Shown here: piece by piece, positions 50,022-62,330 of the stretch
Numbering within the stretch: position 1 is the stretch's first letter
Layout of the letters: each line of letters opens with the position of its first letter
Assembly: GCA_020631735.1 (NCBI GenBank)
Contig: CM036179.1
Location: 24,109,063-24,173,062, forward strand
Source of the DNA: Saccharum officinarum
Lineage: Eukaryota; Streptophyta; Magnoliopsida; Poales; Poaceae
DNA length: 64,000 nucleotides
Direction: 5' to 3'
Position numbers and translations under genes: made by a program
Notes under the pieces: generated by a model
What the model saw: the letters and a program-made list of their open reading frames with translations, nothing else
Told to the model about the DNA's origin: nothing
Databases searched by the model: none

Positions 50022-52896
50022 TATAACACCCAAATTTTAGGAGTAATAAATTTTAAATAATTTAGAGAAAGGGGAATTAAAATGTTAAAACTATTTGGTG
50101 ATGCATTCATGCTGTTGCATTTATTTTATTTTGTGGTGTGGATATATTTGTTTTATTTGATTTGGTTTAGGAAAATTTGATTTGAAAATGTGTTTGGAAA
50201 ATTAGAAAAAAAGAAAACAAAAAAAAAAAAAAAAAAAAAAATAAAAACAACTTACCTTCTTACCTGGTGGCCCGATGGCCCGGCGGCCTGCTTTCTTCCC
50301 CGCGCTGGCGCCTGTGATCGCGTGGGCCGGCCCAGCAGCCGCGTCAGCCCGAGCCAGCGCGGCATCGGCCCAGTACCGCAGCAGCAGCGTTTCCCCCTCT
50401 CCTTGGTCGCTGACGGGTGGGGGCCACATGTCAGTCGTCTTCTTCATCGCGTCGTAACCGAGCCGGATTCAAGCTCGCAATCACCGAATCTTCACCGCCT
50501 CTATACCGAGATTTCCTACCCGAACACGATGTGGTAAAGCTTTAAAAGTGAAGCCGCGACCCCCTTATCCCTTTTTCCATCTAAAAGCCGAGTTTAGCCC
50601 CGTGAAATCGAGCCTTGTGAGCTTGGAACCCTAGGCGAGTTCGGTCGCACACCGCCGTCACTTACGGGTGGTTTTGCGCCTTCTTTCTTCGCTTGGGTGA
50701 GTTTGTCATCTTCTCCTCTCCCTCCCTATGCTTTTCTTTTGAGTTTTTGTGCTTTGTATCGTGGGATTGGAGCTCACCGTGGCTGACAATGGCGCCGCCG
50801 TTCATCCCCGAGCCGTGTTCTCTCCTCGGGTCGTCGTAGTGCTCCTAAACCGCCTAGATGAGTTCGGGTTTACTTCCTCTTTCGATTGGTGTTGGTTGCG
50901 GGTTGATTGGTGGTCGGGAACGGGGAAGCCGAGTTTTTTCCGGCGAGCTCGGGTGGCCGGCCATGGTGACCGCCGGTCGGAACCGAGGAAGAAGGGTCGG
51001 GTTCTTCACTGTAGACTTGCTGATGAACACGATCCGTCCAAATCGAGATCAACGGCCCAGATTAGAACTTACCCCTTCGCGGGTAAATTTGTTAAAGAGA
51101 CCCTCAGCTTTTTAGTTATCAACCCGCGGTCCATAGCGTATGTCGGAAAATGCGTTTTCACGTTTTGGAAGCGTATTCTCTCCCGGATAAGTCAAAAATA
51201 CGTTTTCAGATATTTACAGTTTTGCCACTAGAACTATTTTGGTCATAAAATCTTCGTTTTAACTCCGATTTGATCCGTTCAAGTTGCGTTAGGTTCGTAT
51301 TTGCGAGTTCTACATGATAGTGTAGTTGTACAGTTAGTTTTGATAATTTATTTTTTGAGTTTATAATTAAGTAATTATTTATATATAGGAAATCTTAGAA
51401 AATTCATAACTTTCACGTTTTAACTCCGAATTTGGTGATCTTTGCGTCTGTGTGATCATAGAAACGTGTAGAAGAGTTTTATAAACTTTTATTACTGTTT
51501 TGTTACTGTTGGTGTACTGTTCTAATTGTATCTCTTTGTTTGCTTCGTGTTTGTTTGATTGGATGCATGTGTGTTGTTGATTGATGATCGAGTATAGAAG
51601 GTGAGCAGTATCTGGACGATTCGGAGTATTACTTTGAGCCAAGTCAGCAGTATCACTTGGAAAGCTTTGATCAAGGCAAGTATAACACAGGACTATCCTT
51701 GTTACCTATACATTGAATTGTCATACATATGCATGTGCTTACCTTGACAACCTTAGAGATTATAACTTAGTGATTGTTATCTTGATTCCTTATCAACCTT
51801 GGGAATGCATATGGGTAGCTACTGCTAGTGCTTAAACTAAGAACAATGATCTTGTAATTTGATTAATGGATTAAGCAATCAACTATTAAGATGATTTTAT
51901 TACTGTTAAAGGGGGCTAGAGCATGTGTATTATTTTGATGCTCTGGTTTCTCTCCATAAGGACTTATCTGTAAGTGATAACCGGGATATACAGTACAGCT
52001 GTGAGGGCTATATGGCTCTGGCTTTAGTTATTCAAGAGACCTTTTCTAGCTTGTTAGAGGTTACCTTAAATGGCGTAAGAATGACTTGCCACGTTGGGTG
52101 TAGTGCGAGCCCCTGGCCTAGTATGTATAGGCTGCGGTTGTTGTGCCACAGGGAAGGGGGTTCTACATCTGCCTGCCGAGTGAATCTAATGGCCCTAACT
52201 TGTTAGACGAACTTTTGAGTGGCTTTATATGGTTCTCGGGTGTTTGGGCTTGATCTCCCCACTCATTTGGAAATCATGACTCACAGTGAAAGTGTACACC
52301 TCTACGCAGAGTTAAAAACTGGTATACTAGCCGTGCTCACGGATACGAGCGGCCTTGGGGATTCTTATGGAATAGTTGATCATAACTGTTATATCATGTT
52401 TAATTATTGTTGATTATTATTTGTTCATGTTAATGCTATTCATTATCCTTATTACAATTGATCATTGGTTCTTTAATGGGAAGCGGTTTATCTTGATGCT
52501 ACTCAATTGCTAATATATGATTAAAAGCTAAACGCAGTTAAACAATGTCTAGCCTTTTTGAGCCTCATGAACCCTGTGTTATATTTGTTGAGTTCGACAT
52601 GGACTCACCCTTGCTATTTCCACCATAACAGATGAAGATATAGAGGAAGATTATCGGAATGAGTACTAGTCTTGGTGTCAACCAGTCAACCGTGTCCCTG
52701 TGTGGAGTTTCCGCTGAAGAATTACTATTAGTTATTATTACCTATCGTTCAAGACTATGTCTTAAATACTTATTCGTTATGTAATAAGCACTGTGATGAT
52801 ACTTTGTAATTTGTCAACTTATGTGTGCGACTGTTTCCTGGGGCGCACATGAGTCTTTTATGCATTCTATTTTTGTCCTTAAAAATGGGTGTGACA
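50022..52896 (+). repeat. 3' LTR, 2875 bp
   Basis: Starts tataacaccc (a G-to-A change relative to the 5' LTR's tgtaacaccc) and ends gggtgtgaca. It is longer than the 5' LTR mainly through an expanded A run at 50218-50242. Confidence 0.94.
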
Positions 52897-53703
52897 CACA
52901 ATGAAGTTCTTCTCTGCTACTGCCTCATCAAGATTTAGGAGTTCAAGGCATCAGTCCGTCGTCTGAAGATTTCACCAGAAGAATTGGGAGCCTCATCTAG
53001 GAGTAAACCTAAGGGATCATATCATATCATATCACACATAAACTGGAGCTGGCGACAGCAATGTCTCTATATAATGTACTTTCCTTCCACTACGGTAAAT
53101 ACAAATTTGCCATGCTAAGAACAAGAAAAAAATAAAAATCCACAATGCAGTATTATATTGATGCAGTAAATAAGTTTAGCGGTGTTACAGTCATTTTCAG
53201 CACAGAACTTGATCAAAGTATCTATCGGAATATATATACATCAGCGGTAAAATGACAGATACGACAATTACAACCTTTCAGTTTCGTATGCTCATTTTCT
53301 TAAGCACTAGAAATTTCAGACACAAGGGGAAAAGCATATTCACTCCAAGATCTGATCATTTCGATTTTGAAAGACCTTGTGCCCGGCCACAACTTGAGTC
53401 ATCTTTGACGACGCGCTTGCAGAACCAGCAGACGTAGCTAGGTCTCTCATCACCCACCCGTGGTGGAGGCAAAGTTAGTTGTGTACTCCTATTATTCCTG
53501 GACGACCCTGTAATGAGTTTGGAGTGCAGAAGCTTATGTAAGGAAGAACGTTGTCCTCGTCGTCGCCACAGCAGTTGGCTACCTTCCTGACATGGCTAGA
53601 ATTTATCTCTATGCTGGACGTCCTCATGAATAGGAATCGGCGAAACCATCCGCGAAACCGAAACCATTCACCCGAAGCGTAAAGTATCACGTAAGACTCC
53701 CTA
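52897..53703. other. Intergenic DNA right of the retrotransposon
   Basis: Continues the sequence interrupted at 41095. A minus-strand open frame covers part of it but shows no recognisable family. Part could be the decayed 3' portion of the HSF gene whose DNA-binding fragment follows. Confidence 0.35.
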
Positions 53704-53835
53704 AACATATGTGTTGAGCTGGCGCACCAAGCTGGAGAAGTTGCAGTGCTTGAAGTAGGCGGGCAGCAGGGTCCGCGCGAAGGCGAAGCTATTGTTGGCC
53801 GGGCCCCAGGCGATGACGGCGTCCGTGTACGGGTC
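53704..53835 (-). pseudogene. Heat shock factor DNA-binding-domain fragment (HsfC-like)
   Basis: 44 codons on the minus strand: [17 protein letters not shown] followed by [19 protein letters not shown] and VRQLNTYV. This is the winged-helix core, including recognition helix 3, of plant heat shock factors; the wording fits class C best. The four or five residues normally between NNSF and AFA (a VVxDP-like stretch) are missing. No N-terminal FVxKTY part precedes it, and TAG follows at 53701-53703. tat|gtttag sits where HSF genes have their DBD intron, so the stop may lie in an intron, but no second DBD half was found nearby. Most likely a decaying remnant. Position next to HEI10 agrees with rice HsfC2a as I remember it. 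Confidence 0.72.
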
Positions 53836-54305
53836 CTACCCGCTCCTCTTTCCTTATTAGGAGCAGGTGTAGGTAGGGCCGTGCCCTTCCGGGGACACAT
53901 TGCCACGCAGGCGCAGCACGCCAGCACGTGTACGACAAGAAGAGAGTAGTACAGATTAAAAGACCCATATCATGAGTGAGACCGGCCATAAACTCTTACC
54001 GATGAGTAGTTCTTTGTATTTAAACTGCTGTCGATACAGGATCCACACGGTTCCTCATCTAGCAGTTGGCTTTGCCTGGCCTGCAAGTCTGGCTGGATAG
54101 GCATGACAACAAACGACGCCGACTCCGAGTAGAATAGACCGAACTAACCGGACTCCTAATAGCAATTACCTTATGTAATTAGATCAGAACACCTTCTCTG
54201 GATCCACCTAGGACTGTAACAACACCATAGCGTTGTCTCTCCCTATATGAAGAGAGGCTATGAGCACCCTTGTAACATACAATCATAACAATTAGTCCAA
54301 CGCAA
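53836..54305. other. Intergenic DNA up to the gap, possibly LTR-like
   Basis: The last 150 bases (ctccctatatgaagagagg, then cccttgtaacatac) read like the TATA and leader part of an LTR, cut by the gap. Not provable here. Confidence 0.3.
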
Positions 54306-54405
54306 NNNNNNNNNNNNNNNNNNNNNNNNNNNNNNNNNNNNNNNNNNNNNNNNNNNNNNNNNNNNNNNNNNNNNNNNNNNNNNNNNNNNNNNNNNNNNNN
54401 NNNNN
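54306..54405. other. Assembly gap, 100 Ns
   Basis: Exactly 100 Ns, the usual placeholder for a scaffold gap of unknown size. Confidence 0.99.
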
Positions 54406-55078
54406 TTGTGAAATTACAACTTCTTAACATGTTGGCGTCACAATGCTAGTCCCATTCTGGAAAATAAACAATGCATCATCACAAGCATATTACACACTAG
54501 TTATATAAGTAGATTTTTCATATATTTGGTGAAAATACTATGATTCTTGACTCAAAAGTGAGGACAACATTTTCTTTGGGATGGAGGGAGTATGCAAAAT
54601 CATGAGCTAGTGATAGTAGACCATATCTTCTTCCTCTCCTTGTCCTCTCCAAGCCACCACTAGTTCCTAGGATTCATGTGTGTTGAACCCCAAATTTTTT
54701 CCATCTTTAGTTTGTGATCAAGTGGATCTGAGATTACTCAAATTCGCTCCAATAGTTTTGACCAATGGTTTGTTCGCTATCGATCGAGTGATGGGTGAAG
54801 TTGACAAGAGGTAGACATAGACACCATACATTTTATGACAAGGATGGCTTGAGTCGAAGGTGAAGTTGATTCGCTAAATAAGATGGACTCAATGCTTACT
54901 CTAATGAAGAGCTTGAAACCACTGGAGGTCATTGATCGAATCTTACCTCATCGATGACAAGCACAAACCGATAGAAGATCACACATCGCACATCAATGCT
55001 TTTGGCCTGTCATCCTTAGTGGCTTGCTCCATCCATAGGCACCATCACATAACAAATAGGTGCAAGCCAATGGCCATT

Positions 55079-55487
55079 TGTGGGGGTATGACCCCCGGTA
55101 TCCATAGGACAAGACATGGGCCGCACCATCAGAGGTGGCCCAGCCCACAAGATCAAGACGTACGGCGCATGGCATTGGTCGGCGTGCACCGCAAGGCTAC
55201 AAGAAGATATTGTAATACCAATAGGATATTTTCTTTGTAACCCTACCCTCCAGAGTATATAAGGAGGGCAGGAGGTCCCCTAGACGACACATTGAATCTG
55301 ATACTCATTCAATACAAATAACAGAGCATAGGACGTAGGGTTTTACGTCATCTTGATAGCCTGAATCTGTATAAATCTTGTGTCTTGTTTCTCTGTTACC
55401 ATCTAGTTCTTGATCACGTGCACCTCTACCAATCAATCTACCATCATGAGCATACCCCGGTGGACTATCGAGCATCTTTAGTCGACA
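55079..55487 (+). mobile_element. Solo LTR (second copy)
   Basis: Counterpart of 27923-28335. The left TSD is ccatt, but the right one reads cattag because one C is missing. The true duplication is therefore visible only in copy 1. Confidence 0.85.
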
Positions 55488-55792
55488 CATTAGATCAATT
55501 CGTGACACGAGGGGCTTGCTTATTTAATCCTAGTGGGTCATCAGTTAACTTACACATACCTAGTCAAAGAGTAAGTTCAAACTACCTAACTAACCTAAAT
55601 CTTATAAGATTCATGATGCTAGATCTCGTCATAATGTTGCTGGAGGAATGTTGAGGACATCACAAGGAAGGCTTACTTAGTTAGACAGAGATAGGGTCAC
55701 TACTTAAAATGATTTCTAAAGATGCCTCCATTTTTCCTAAACATGGTTGTAAAAGTGAACCATGAGAGTCAAAGAAGAGCTCTGGAAGAAAT

Positions 55793-56942
55793 CACTACTA
55801 TACAAAATCTTTTGCGCAGCGTTTGCAAATAGGTCTTGGAGGCGGGCAGGTTTTTAAACCACCTCGGTTAATGCCTGGATTAACCGAGGCGGTTAAAAAC
55901 CTAAACTATATTAACTAAGGCATGCTTTATAAGAGGCCCACCTGGGAAAATCAAGCCATTTTCCTAGGTGTGCCTCTTATAAGGCCCACCTCGGTTAATC
56001 ATGGCCAAGCCTACTAACAATGAGAAAAGCCCAAACCAGCCTGGTATGACACCCTTAGTATATATTTGGCGGCCTAGGGTTTCACTCACCCATCTCCCCA
56101 CTCATCCATCTCTCCACCCGACACCCTCTCTCTAGCGGTGCTCCCTCCCCAGTGACACATTGGCACAGGCAGCGCTCCTCCCCCAGCGCGCTTGCCTCTC
56201 CTCCTTCCTCCTTCTGCCTCCCCTCCTCCCTCTCTCCCTCCCTCCCTTCCTCATCGCACGGCATGGCGCCCCTCTCCTCACCCACGTAGCGGCGAAGTAG
56301 GCTGACGCATGCGCTTCACCTTCCCCTCGTTGCACGGCCTGTCAGCGCCCTCCTCTCCCACACAATGGCGCAGCGGGCCGGTGGTGGAGCAGTTGGATCC
56401 AGCGGCGATGCTCTCCTGGTGGCAGATCCAGTGGTGGAGCGGGTGGATCCGATGGCAGCACTCCTCCTGGTGGCGGATCCAGTGGTGGAGCGGCCAGATC
56501 CGGTGGCGACGCTCCTCCTGGTGGTGGATTCAGCGGTGGAGCGGCCAAATCCGGCAGCGGCGCTTGTCCTGGTTGCGGATTCGGTGGTGGAGCAGCCAGA
56601 TCCGACGATGGCGCTCCTCCTGGTGGCGATGCTGGCATGGACGCGGTGGCTGTGGTCGCGCGGCGTGCTGCGGTGCGGACGTGGACGCGGACTCAGAGCA
56701 TGGCGGGTCATGGCTCCCCTAGCGACGACGGCACGCAGGGGCAGCAGAGCTAGGCCTAGATCCAGGCCCAGTTAGGGCTAGATCTAGGCTTTTTCTTTTT
56801 TTTGTTTTTGTCTGATTTACCATGGCAGGCATGGAACCACCTCGGAAAATGTCACATTTACTATGACCTTTACCGAGGCGGTTGCAAAAACCACCTCGAT
56901 TAATCATTTTTGCTCGCCTCGGTAAAAAATGTTGTAGTGGTG
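55793..56942. mobile_element. CACTA-like element (second copy)
   Basis: Counterpart of 28643-29799, 7 bp shorter. Single-base losses in the 51-bp minisatellite (e.g. gatgctctcctgg near 56407) break the frame that is open in copy 1. Confidence 0.8.
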
Positions 56943-56980
56943 AATGCTGCAGAGTGAAGTAGATGAGGTTGACTCTGTAG

Positions 56981-59373
56981 GGTCGAGATGGCGGACTAGA
57001 GGAGGGTTAATAGTCCTTTCTAAAATTAAATGTGTCAGCTAAATGAAACAAATGTGAAATTAAAACTATCGGTCTAGTCAAGACTACACCCCTCTATCTA
57101 AGTTCTCAAGCACCTTACAAAGATCCTAATTAGGCAATAAAGGTGCCAGGCTGGCTAGGGCTCACCTAAACAATTCTAGGAGTAAGGTCACACAAACCTA
57201 TGCCACTAGTACTTCAAGCAATGTGGGAGCTCCTACACATGCTAGTAAGCAAAAGCACAAAGCCACCTAAGCTCACTAGCAATACTCAATAATAAGGCTA
57301 CACAAGCCAAATTATAGAGAGAAAATTACTTAGCTACACAAACTAAGCAATGTGACTAACAAGATTACTCAAACCAAATTAGTCACGCAAGGAGCTACTT
57401 CTATGCTACACAAGCTAGAAGGTAATTAGAGCTACACAAGCTAACTAATTACAAGAGCAACTACACAAGCACAATGCATATGAAAGTAATTATTACAAGC
57501 TTGTGTAAGGGGATTGCAAACCAACAGGAAGACAAAGATGACACGATAATTTTTATCCTGAGGTTCACGTGCTTGTCAACATGCTAGTACCTGTTCATTT
57601 GGTGGTTCGGCGGCTAATGGCACCACACACCAATCCACACGTTGGGTGCCGCAAGAACCCCATGAATCAAGTGAGGGTAGTTCAATGACACACTTAACTA
57701 GAGTTCTCTTCGCGGCTCCCGCAAGGTGAGCAAATCCCCTCACAAATCCTTTCCTGGAGCACCGCACAATCTTCTTTGTGTGCTTCGACGGAGACCACCA
57801 CCAAGCCGTCTAGGAGATGGCAACCTCCAAGAGTAAAAAACACCATCGGCTTGCAACTTGATCACCTAATGCTACTCGATACAACCTCACGATGCAATCG
57901 CACTAGAATCGCACTCACACTCAATCGAATGATTACTATCAAGCGTATGCGAGTTAGAGGGCTCCCAAATACACCTACACAAGCCACCAAGGCTTAAGGG
58001 TGCTCAGCAACTAGCCCAAGGCCAGCCAAGGCTCCTATTTATAACCCCATGAATAAATAGAGCCGTTACCCTTTACTAGGTAAAAATCGCACTGACCGAA
58101 CACGCTAGCAGGCATGACTGGACGTGACCGGTCCTACGTCCGGTCGCTGGTATGCCACCACGTGGCACTAGCCGTTTGAACTAGCCGTTGCCGCCAACGG
58201 TATCTCTGCACACGCTTGTGACCCACTGCCGATCACTGACCGGACTCACCACGCCACTGCATCTAGTTGAGTCTAGAAAGAACCCCGAGAGGTTTTTCCT
58301 AGACCAGGCACGTCGGGTCACATATGACCGGACCCGCCACAGCGTCCGGTCTCAATACCACCTCTGTGTCGTCCCATGAACAGTGTCATGAGCGAGTCCG
58401 GTCATGTCCCCTGGCCAGGGTCTGACCGCTCTCTGTCGCGGCACACTCTCTGCACACCATGATCGGACTTGCCAGCCAGCGCCCGGTTGCTACGCTGAGT
58501 AGAGTCCGGTCCTGCCACCACAGCAGGCCGAGCCAAGGGTAAGTGACCGGACGCTTCTGGTCACCCCGGACCCAGCGTCCAGTCACACACTATGACACCT
58601 TCTCGCCTCATTTTCTTCTCCAACAACTTCTCATTTGCAAATGTGCTGACACCACCAGTGTATACCATAATGTGCAAGTGTGTTAGCATTTTTCACAAAC
58701 ATTTTTCAAGGATTTTCACTCCTTTTACCATGCCACTCGATCCTAACACGTATGTAAAGTTAGATCGCTCAAGTGGCACTAGATGACCGATATGCAAACA
58801 AGTTTACCCCCTAATAGTACGACCGTCTATTCTAAACTCGGTCATAAACTTCTCTACACACCTATGACCGATGAAATGAAATGCCCTATAGGTTATACAT
58901 TTGCCTTGCGCATTCTATTCCGTCTCCTCCAGTGTTAATGCAACATATGCACCAACCTTGATCAACAAATGATATGATCCACTTCATATCATCACGTGAC
59001 CTTGTTGGTTCATCGATCTTGACCTTACTTGCTTTTCACTATTGCCTTCGTCCATCGGCGCCAAGTCTTGCTCAAGCTTCACCGCCACACAGTCCATCGC
59101 TTAAAGCCTCTAATTTGCCCTTCACTCTTGCAACCAGTCCATCAAGCCAAGTCTTGTCTTGATCTTCTCCACCTTAGTTACATGACTCAATGTCATGTCT
59201 CATATGCAATGAGCTCCTTCATCACATGTGTGAGCCTTGAACAAATCCAAGCCATCTTCACTGTCATGGCATGAGTTGCTCACACAAGTATACCTATGGA
59301 CTAGTCACCTGTGTGTCTCATATTTAAACACATTAGTCCACCTAGGTTGTCACTCAATTACCAAAACCAAACA
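56981..59373 (-). mobile_element. Probable long copia LTR (second copy)
   Basis: Counterpart of 29838-32265, with several small deletions, including one of 12 bp near 57594. Confidence 0.5.
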
Positions 59374-61441
59374 AGGACCTTTTAGACTCTTGGAGTGAAA
59401 AGAGGGATTTTATCAAATTAGGAATGGTCAAGGAGATATGACTGATAAATAATTGCAACAATCACTGCACGAAGAGGAGTTGTATTGGCAACGTAGAGGG
59501 GGGATAAGTGGATCTTGCCAGGAGACTCTAAAACTAGTTTCTTTCATAAGAAGGCTAATGGAATAAAAGGAAGAGTAGGATTTTATCTCTCAAGGATGGC
59601 ACAGGAGGGATAGTAGAGGGGGAGGCTCTAAAACAACATATCACATATTTCTACAAGAGAGATGGCGAGCATTCATATTCAAGAGGATTTATGGGGGTTG
59701 GAGGGGGATATGTCAAGTGGAGAATGACACTCTAATTAGACCTTTTCTCTAGAGGAGCTGTACTTGGCAGTTAAGGAGATGAAGAATGACATTGCTCCTG
59801 CCCAGATGGCTTCTCAGTGGAATTTTTCGATCTTTCTGGCAACAACTGAGATTATTAATAAAAGAAATGTTGGATGATTTACACAGTGGAAGGTTAGACC
59901 TAAGGAGATTGAATTATGAGATTATTATGCTGCTACCAAAGGTGAAACTAGCTTGCAACACCAAGCAGTTTAGGCCTATTTGATTGTTGAATGATATCTA
60001 CAAAATAATTACATAAGTGCTTGCTATTAGGCTGACAAAAGTGGTGGGAAAGGTGGTCAGTAAGTTCAAACAACCTTTTTGCCTTCTTTCCTATGATTCT
60101 TATGGAAGTTCTGCATGAGTTGGGAGTGACAAACAAGAGACTATCTTAAAATCGAACTTTGAAAAAGCTTATGACAAAGTCAATTGGAGGTTCCTATAAG
60201 AAGTGCTGAAGAGGAAGGGTTTCAGTAGGAAATGGATTGAGTGGGCTATGCAAGTAGTCGAAGTGGTAGAGTGGCTATACATTTGAATGGTGAAAGAGGA
60301 CCTTTCATTAGGAGTTTTACAGGTCTTAGACAAGCATGGTGACCCTTTGTCACCAATCCTTTTTAATTTGGTGGCTGATGTTCTATCTGCCTTGTTGTGT
60401 AAAGCTAGTACAGAAGGGAGGCTTGACTCATCTACAATATGCTGATGACATAGTTATTCTGTTAGAAAAGTCAGAAGAAATATAGTTAACATCAAGTTCA
60501 TTTTGACTTATTATGAGGCAATGTGTGGGATTAAAGTTAACTAGGAGAAGAGTGATGTTTTATGTAACAGGTGGTGTGGAGGAAAAAGAAGAGGATTGAT
60601 GAGTTGTTCAATTACAAGGTGGAGGGGAGCTACCAATTTATTTGGGTTTACCGATCAGTGATGTTAAGATCTCTAAGTGTCAGCTCAACTTTGTATGTGA
60701 CGAAACGTCTAAGGGACTGGGAACCTGGCAGTGAGATTACTCGTCTTCAGGTGGCAAATCCATCCTAATCAGCAATTGGACTCAGTAAGATCCATGTTTA
60801 ATGTTCCAATATACACTATGGGTATCTATATGTTGTATGAGGGCAATTACCAGCAACTGGACTAAGTAAGATCCATGTTTTTTTGGCAGGGAACAAATAA
60901 GAAGAGGAACTATCATATGGTTAGATGGGAAGTGTTGAACAGGCCTAAAAAGTTTAGGGGGTTGGGTTTTCTGGATGTCAGGGCAACAAACATTTGTCTG
61001 ATGTGCAAGTGGATTAATAAGTTAGAAAGAGGGGATGACAATATTTGTTGTGAGCTTTTGAGGAGAAAGTGTCTAAACCAGAAAAGCATTTTCTAGATTA
61101 AGAAGAAGAGTGGCTCGTAGTTTTGGAGAAGCTTTTTTGTCTGATTATGGAGAGTTTGGGTCCTTTTCTATTTATTTATCCTAAAATTAAATTATGGAAA
61201 GTCTTTTTTTGTCTGATTCAGTTTATTTCTTTGTGCTTCCATGACCATCCAATTGGCCATTTTTTTGTCGGACTCACTTTTGTTTTTTTCGTGTTAGTTA
61301 CATTTTCTTTATTGGCCGTTTTTTATGTTTTCCCCCGAGTCGGTCCAGGCCCATTGGCTCAATCTATTTCTTTCATTGCAGTTTTACATTTAATTAACAT
61401 TTTTTATTTTTTCATCATGTTCCAATAAATAAATATCAAAA
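59374..61441 (+). pseudogene. Degenerate LINE reverse transcriptase (second copy)
   Basis: Counterpart of 32266-34345; the catalytic YADD is at 60438-60449. It shares the stops seen in copy 1 and has a few further one-base indels. Confidence 0.83.
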
Positions 61442-62119
61442 ACAAAGAACAAAGGGCCTTTGAACCTTTAATTTTTCCTAAAAAGTAAAAGTTTTCACCA
61501 TCACGTTATTGATACGATTTTGTTTAAGAACAAAACTTATCTTATAAAAACCTAGTTGCACTGATGGTCTAACTAATCAAACCGAACTAATATCTTGAGG
61601 TGTTTATTTTTAGTTTAGTCTAAATAAATTTGTGTCTCAAACTGTACCCCGACGAGTTCCGCAACGTGAAAATTAGAGAGAGGTCTCCCATCATAATCAC
61701 CGGGGGCAGACCAGTACTTGATATATTGACAATTAACTCCTTATCAACTTTGAACCAAAGATTAGAACAAGAAAATTTTTATGGATCCTCAAAGAAAGTA
61801 TCGAAACTCGACATTTAATTGTAACAAAGCATGCATAGTATGAAAATTGAAGTTATGATATATTTATGAGTAAATATTTTATTGATTTGCAAAATTTTGG
61901 GTTAGATATTTATTTTTGCAAAAAAATAACAAATTTAATAAAAATAAAAATAAAAAAATCACACGGTTGCAGCCTGCCTGAAGAAACTTGGGCCTTCGTA
62001 CGAGCTCGGCCCAAAAGGAAAGGACGCCGCAAGCCCGCAACTGCTCGGATGCAAGGACGCTATAACGTAACGCCTACCCTTTTTCTTCTCACGTTCTGAC
62101 GTTCACACACCCCCCGTGC

Positions 62120-62330
62120 GCGCGCTGCGCTCACCCTCCCTCCCTTCCCCTCGCTCAGTCTCTCGCGCGCGCGCGCGGCGCGGCCTTGCTTTCTGGTGGC
62201 GTCGACTGGGCGGCCGCCGCCGCCGCCGCCGCCTCCCTGGTGTCCAGGTCTTCGTCGGTCCCTTGGTGTCTGTACCTTAGCCTGGTCTTCGTCGGGCCCT
62301 CGCCCTTCGCCGGGGACGAGCACCCGCCAG
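62120..62330 (+). other. Second copy of the HEI10 5'UTR exon
   Basis: Counterpart of 35030-35234, with the same donor ccgccag|gtatgc at 62330/62331. The following sequence to 64000 equals HEI10 intron 1. The coding exons, if present, would lie beyond the window. Confidence 0.6.

Larger units (their letters stand above)
41096..52896 (+). mobile_element. Complete Ty3/gypsy chromovirus (Tekay-type) retrotransposon, 11801 bp
   Basis: LTRs at 41096-43964 and 50022-52896, with a perfect 5-bp TSD cacaa at 41091-41095 and 52897-52901. A PBS (tggtatcagagcc, 43968-43980) matches initiator Met-tRNA, and a polypurine tract lies at 50008-50018. Order gag-PR-RT-RH-IN-chromodomain identifies Ty3/gypsy chromovirus; long LTRs plus the C-terminal chromodomain point to the Tekay/Del group. 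An extra ORF lies between PBS and gag. The LTRs are about 99% alike (roughly two dozen substitutions by eye), so insertion is recent. The coding region nevertheless carries four premature stops and one frameshift. Confidence 0.95.

Noticed and set aside
54179..54430. ORF running through the N gap
   Set aside because: Its middle is made of Ns.
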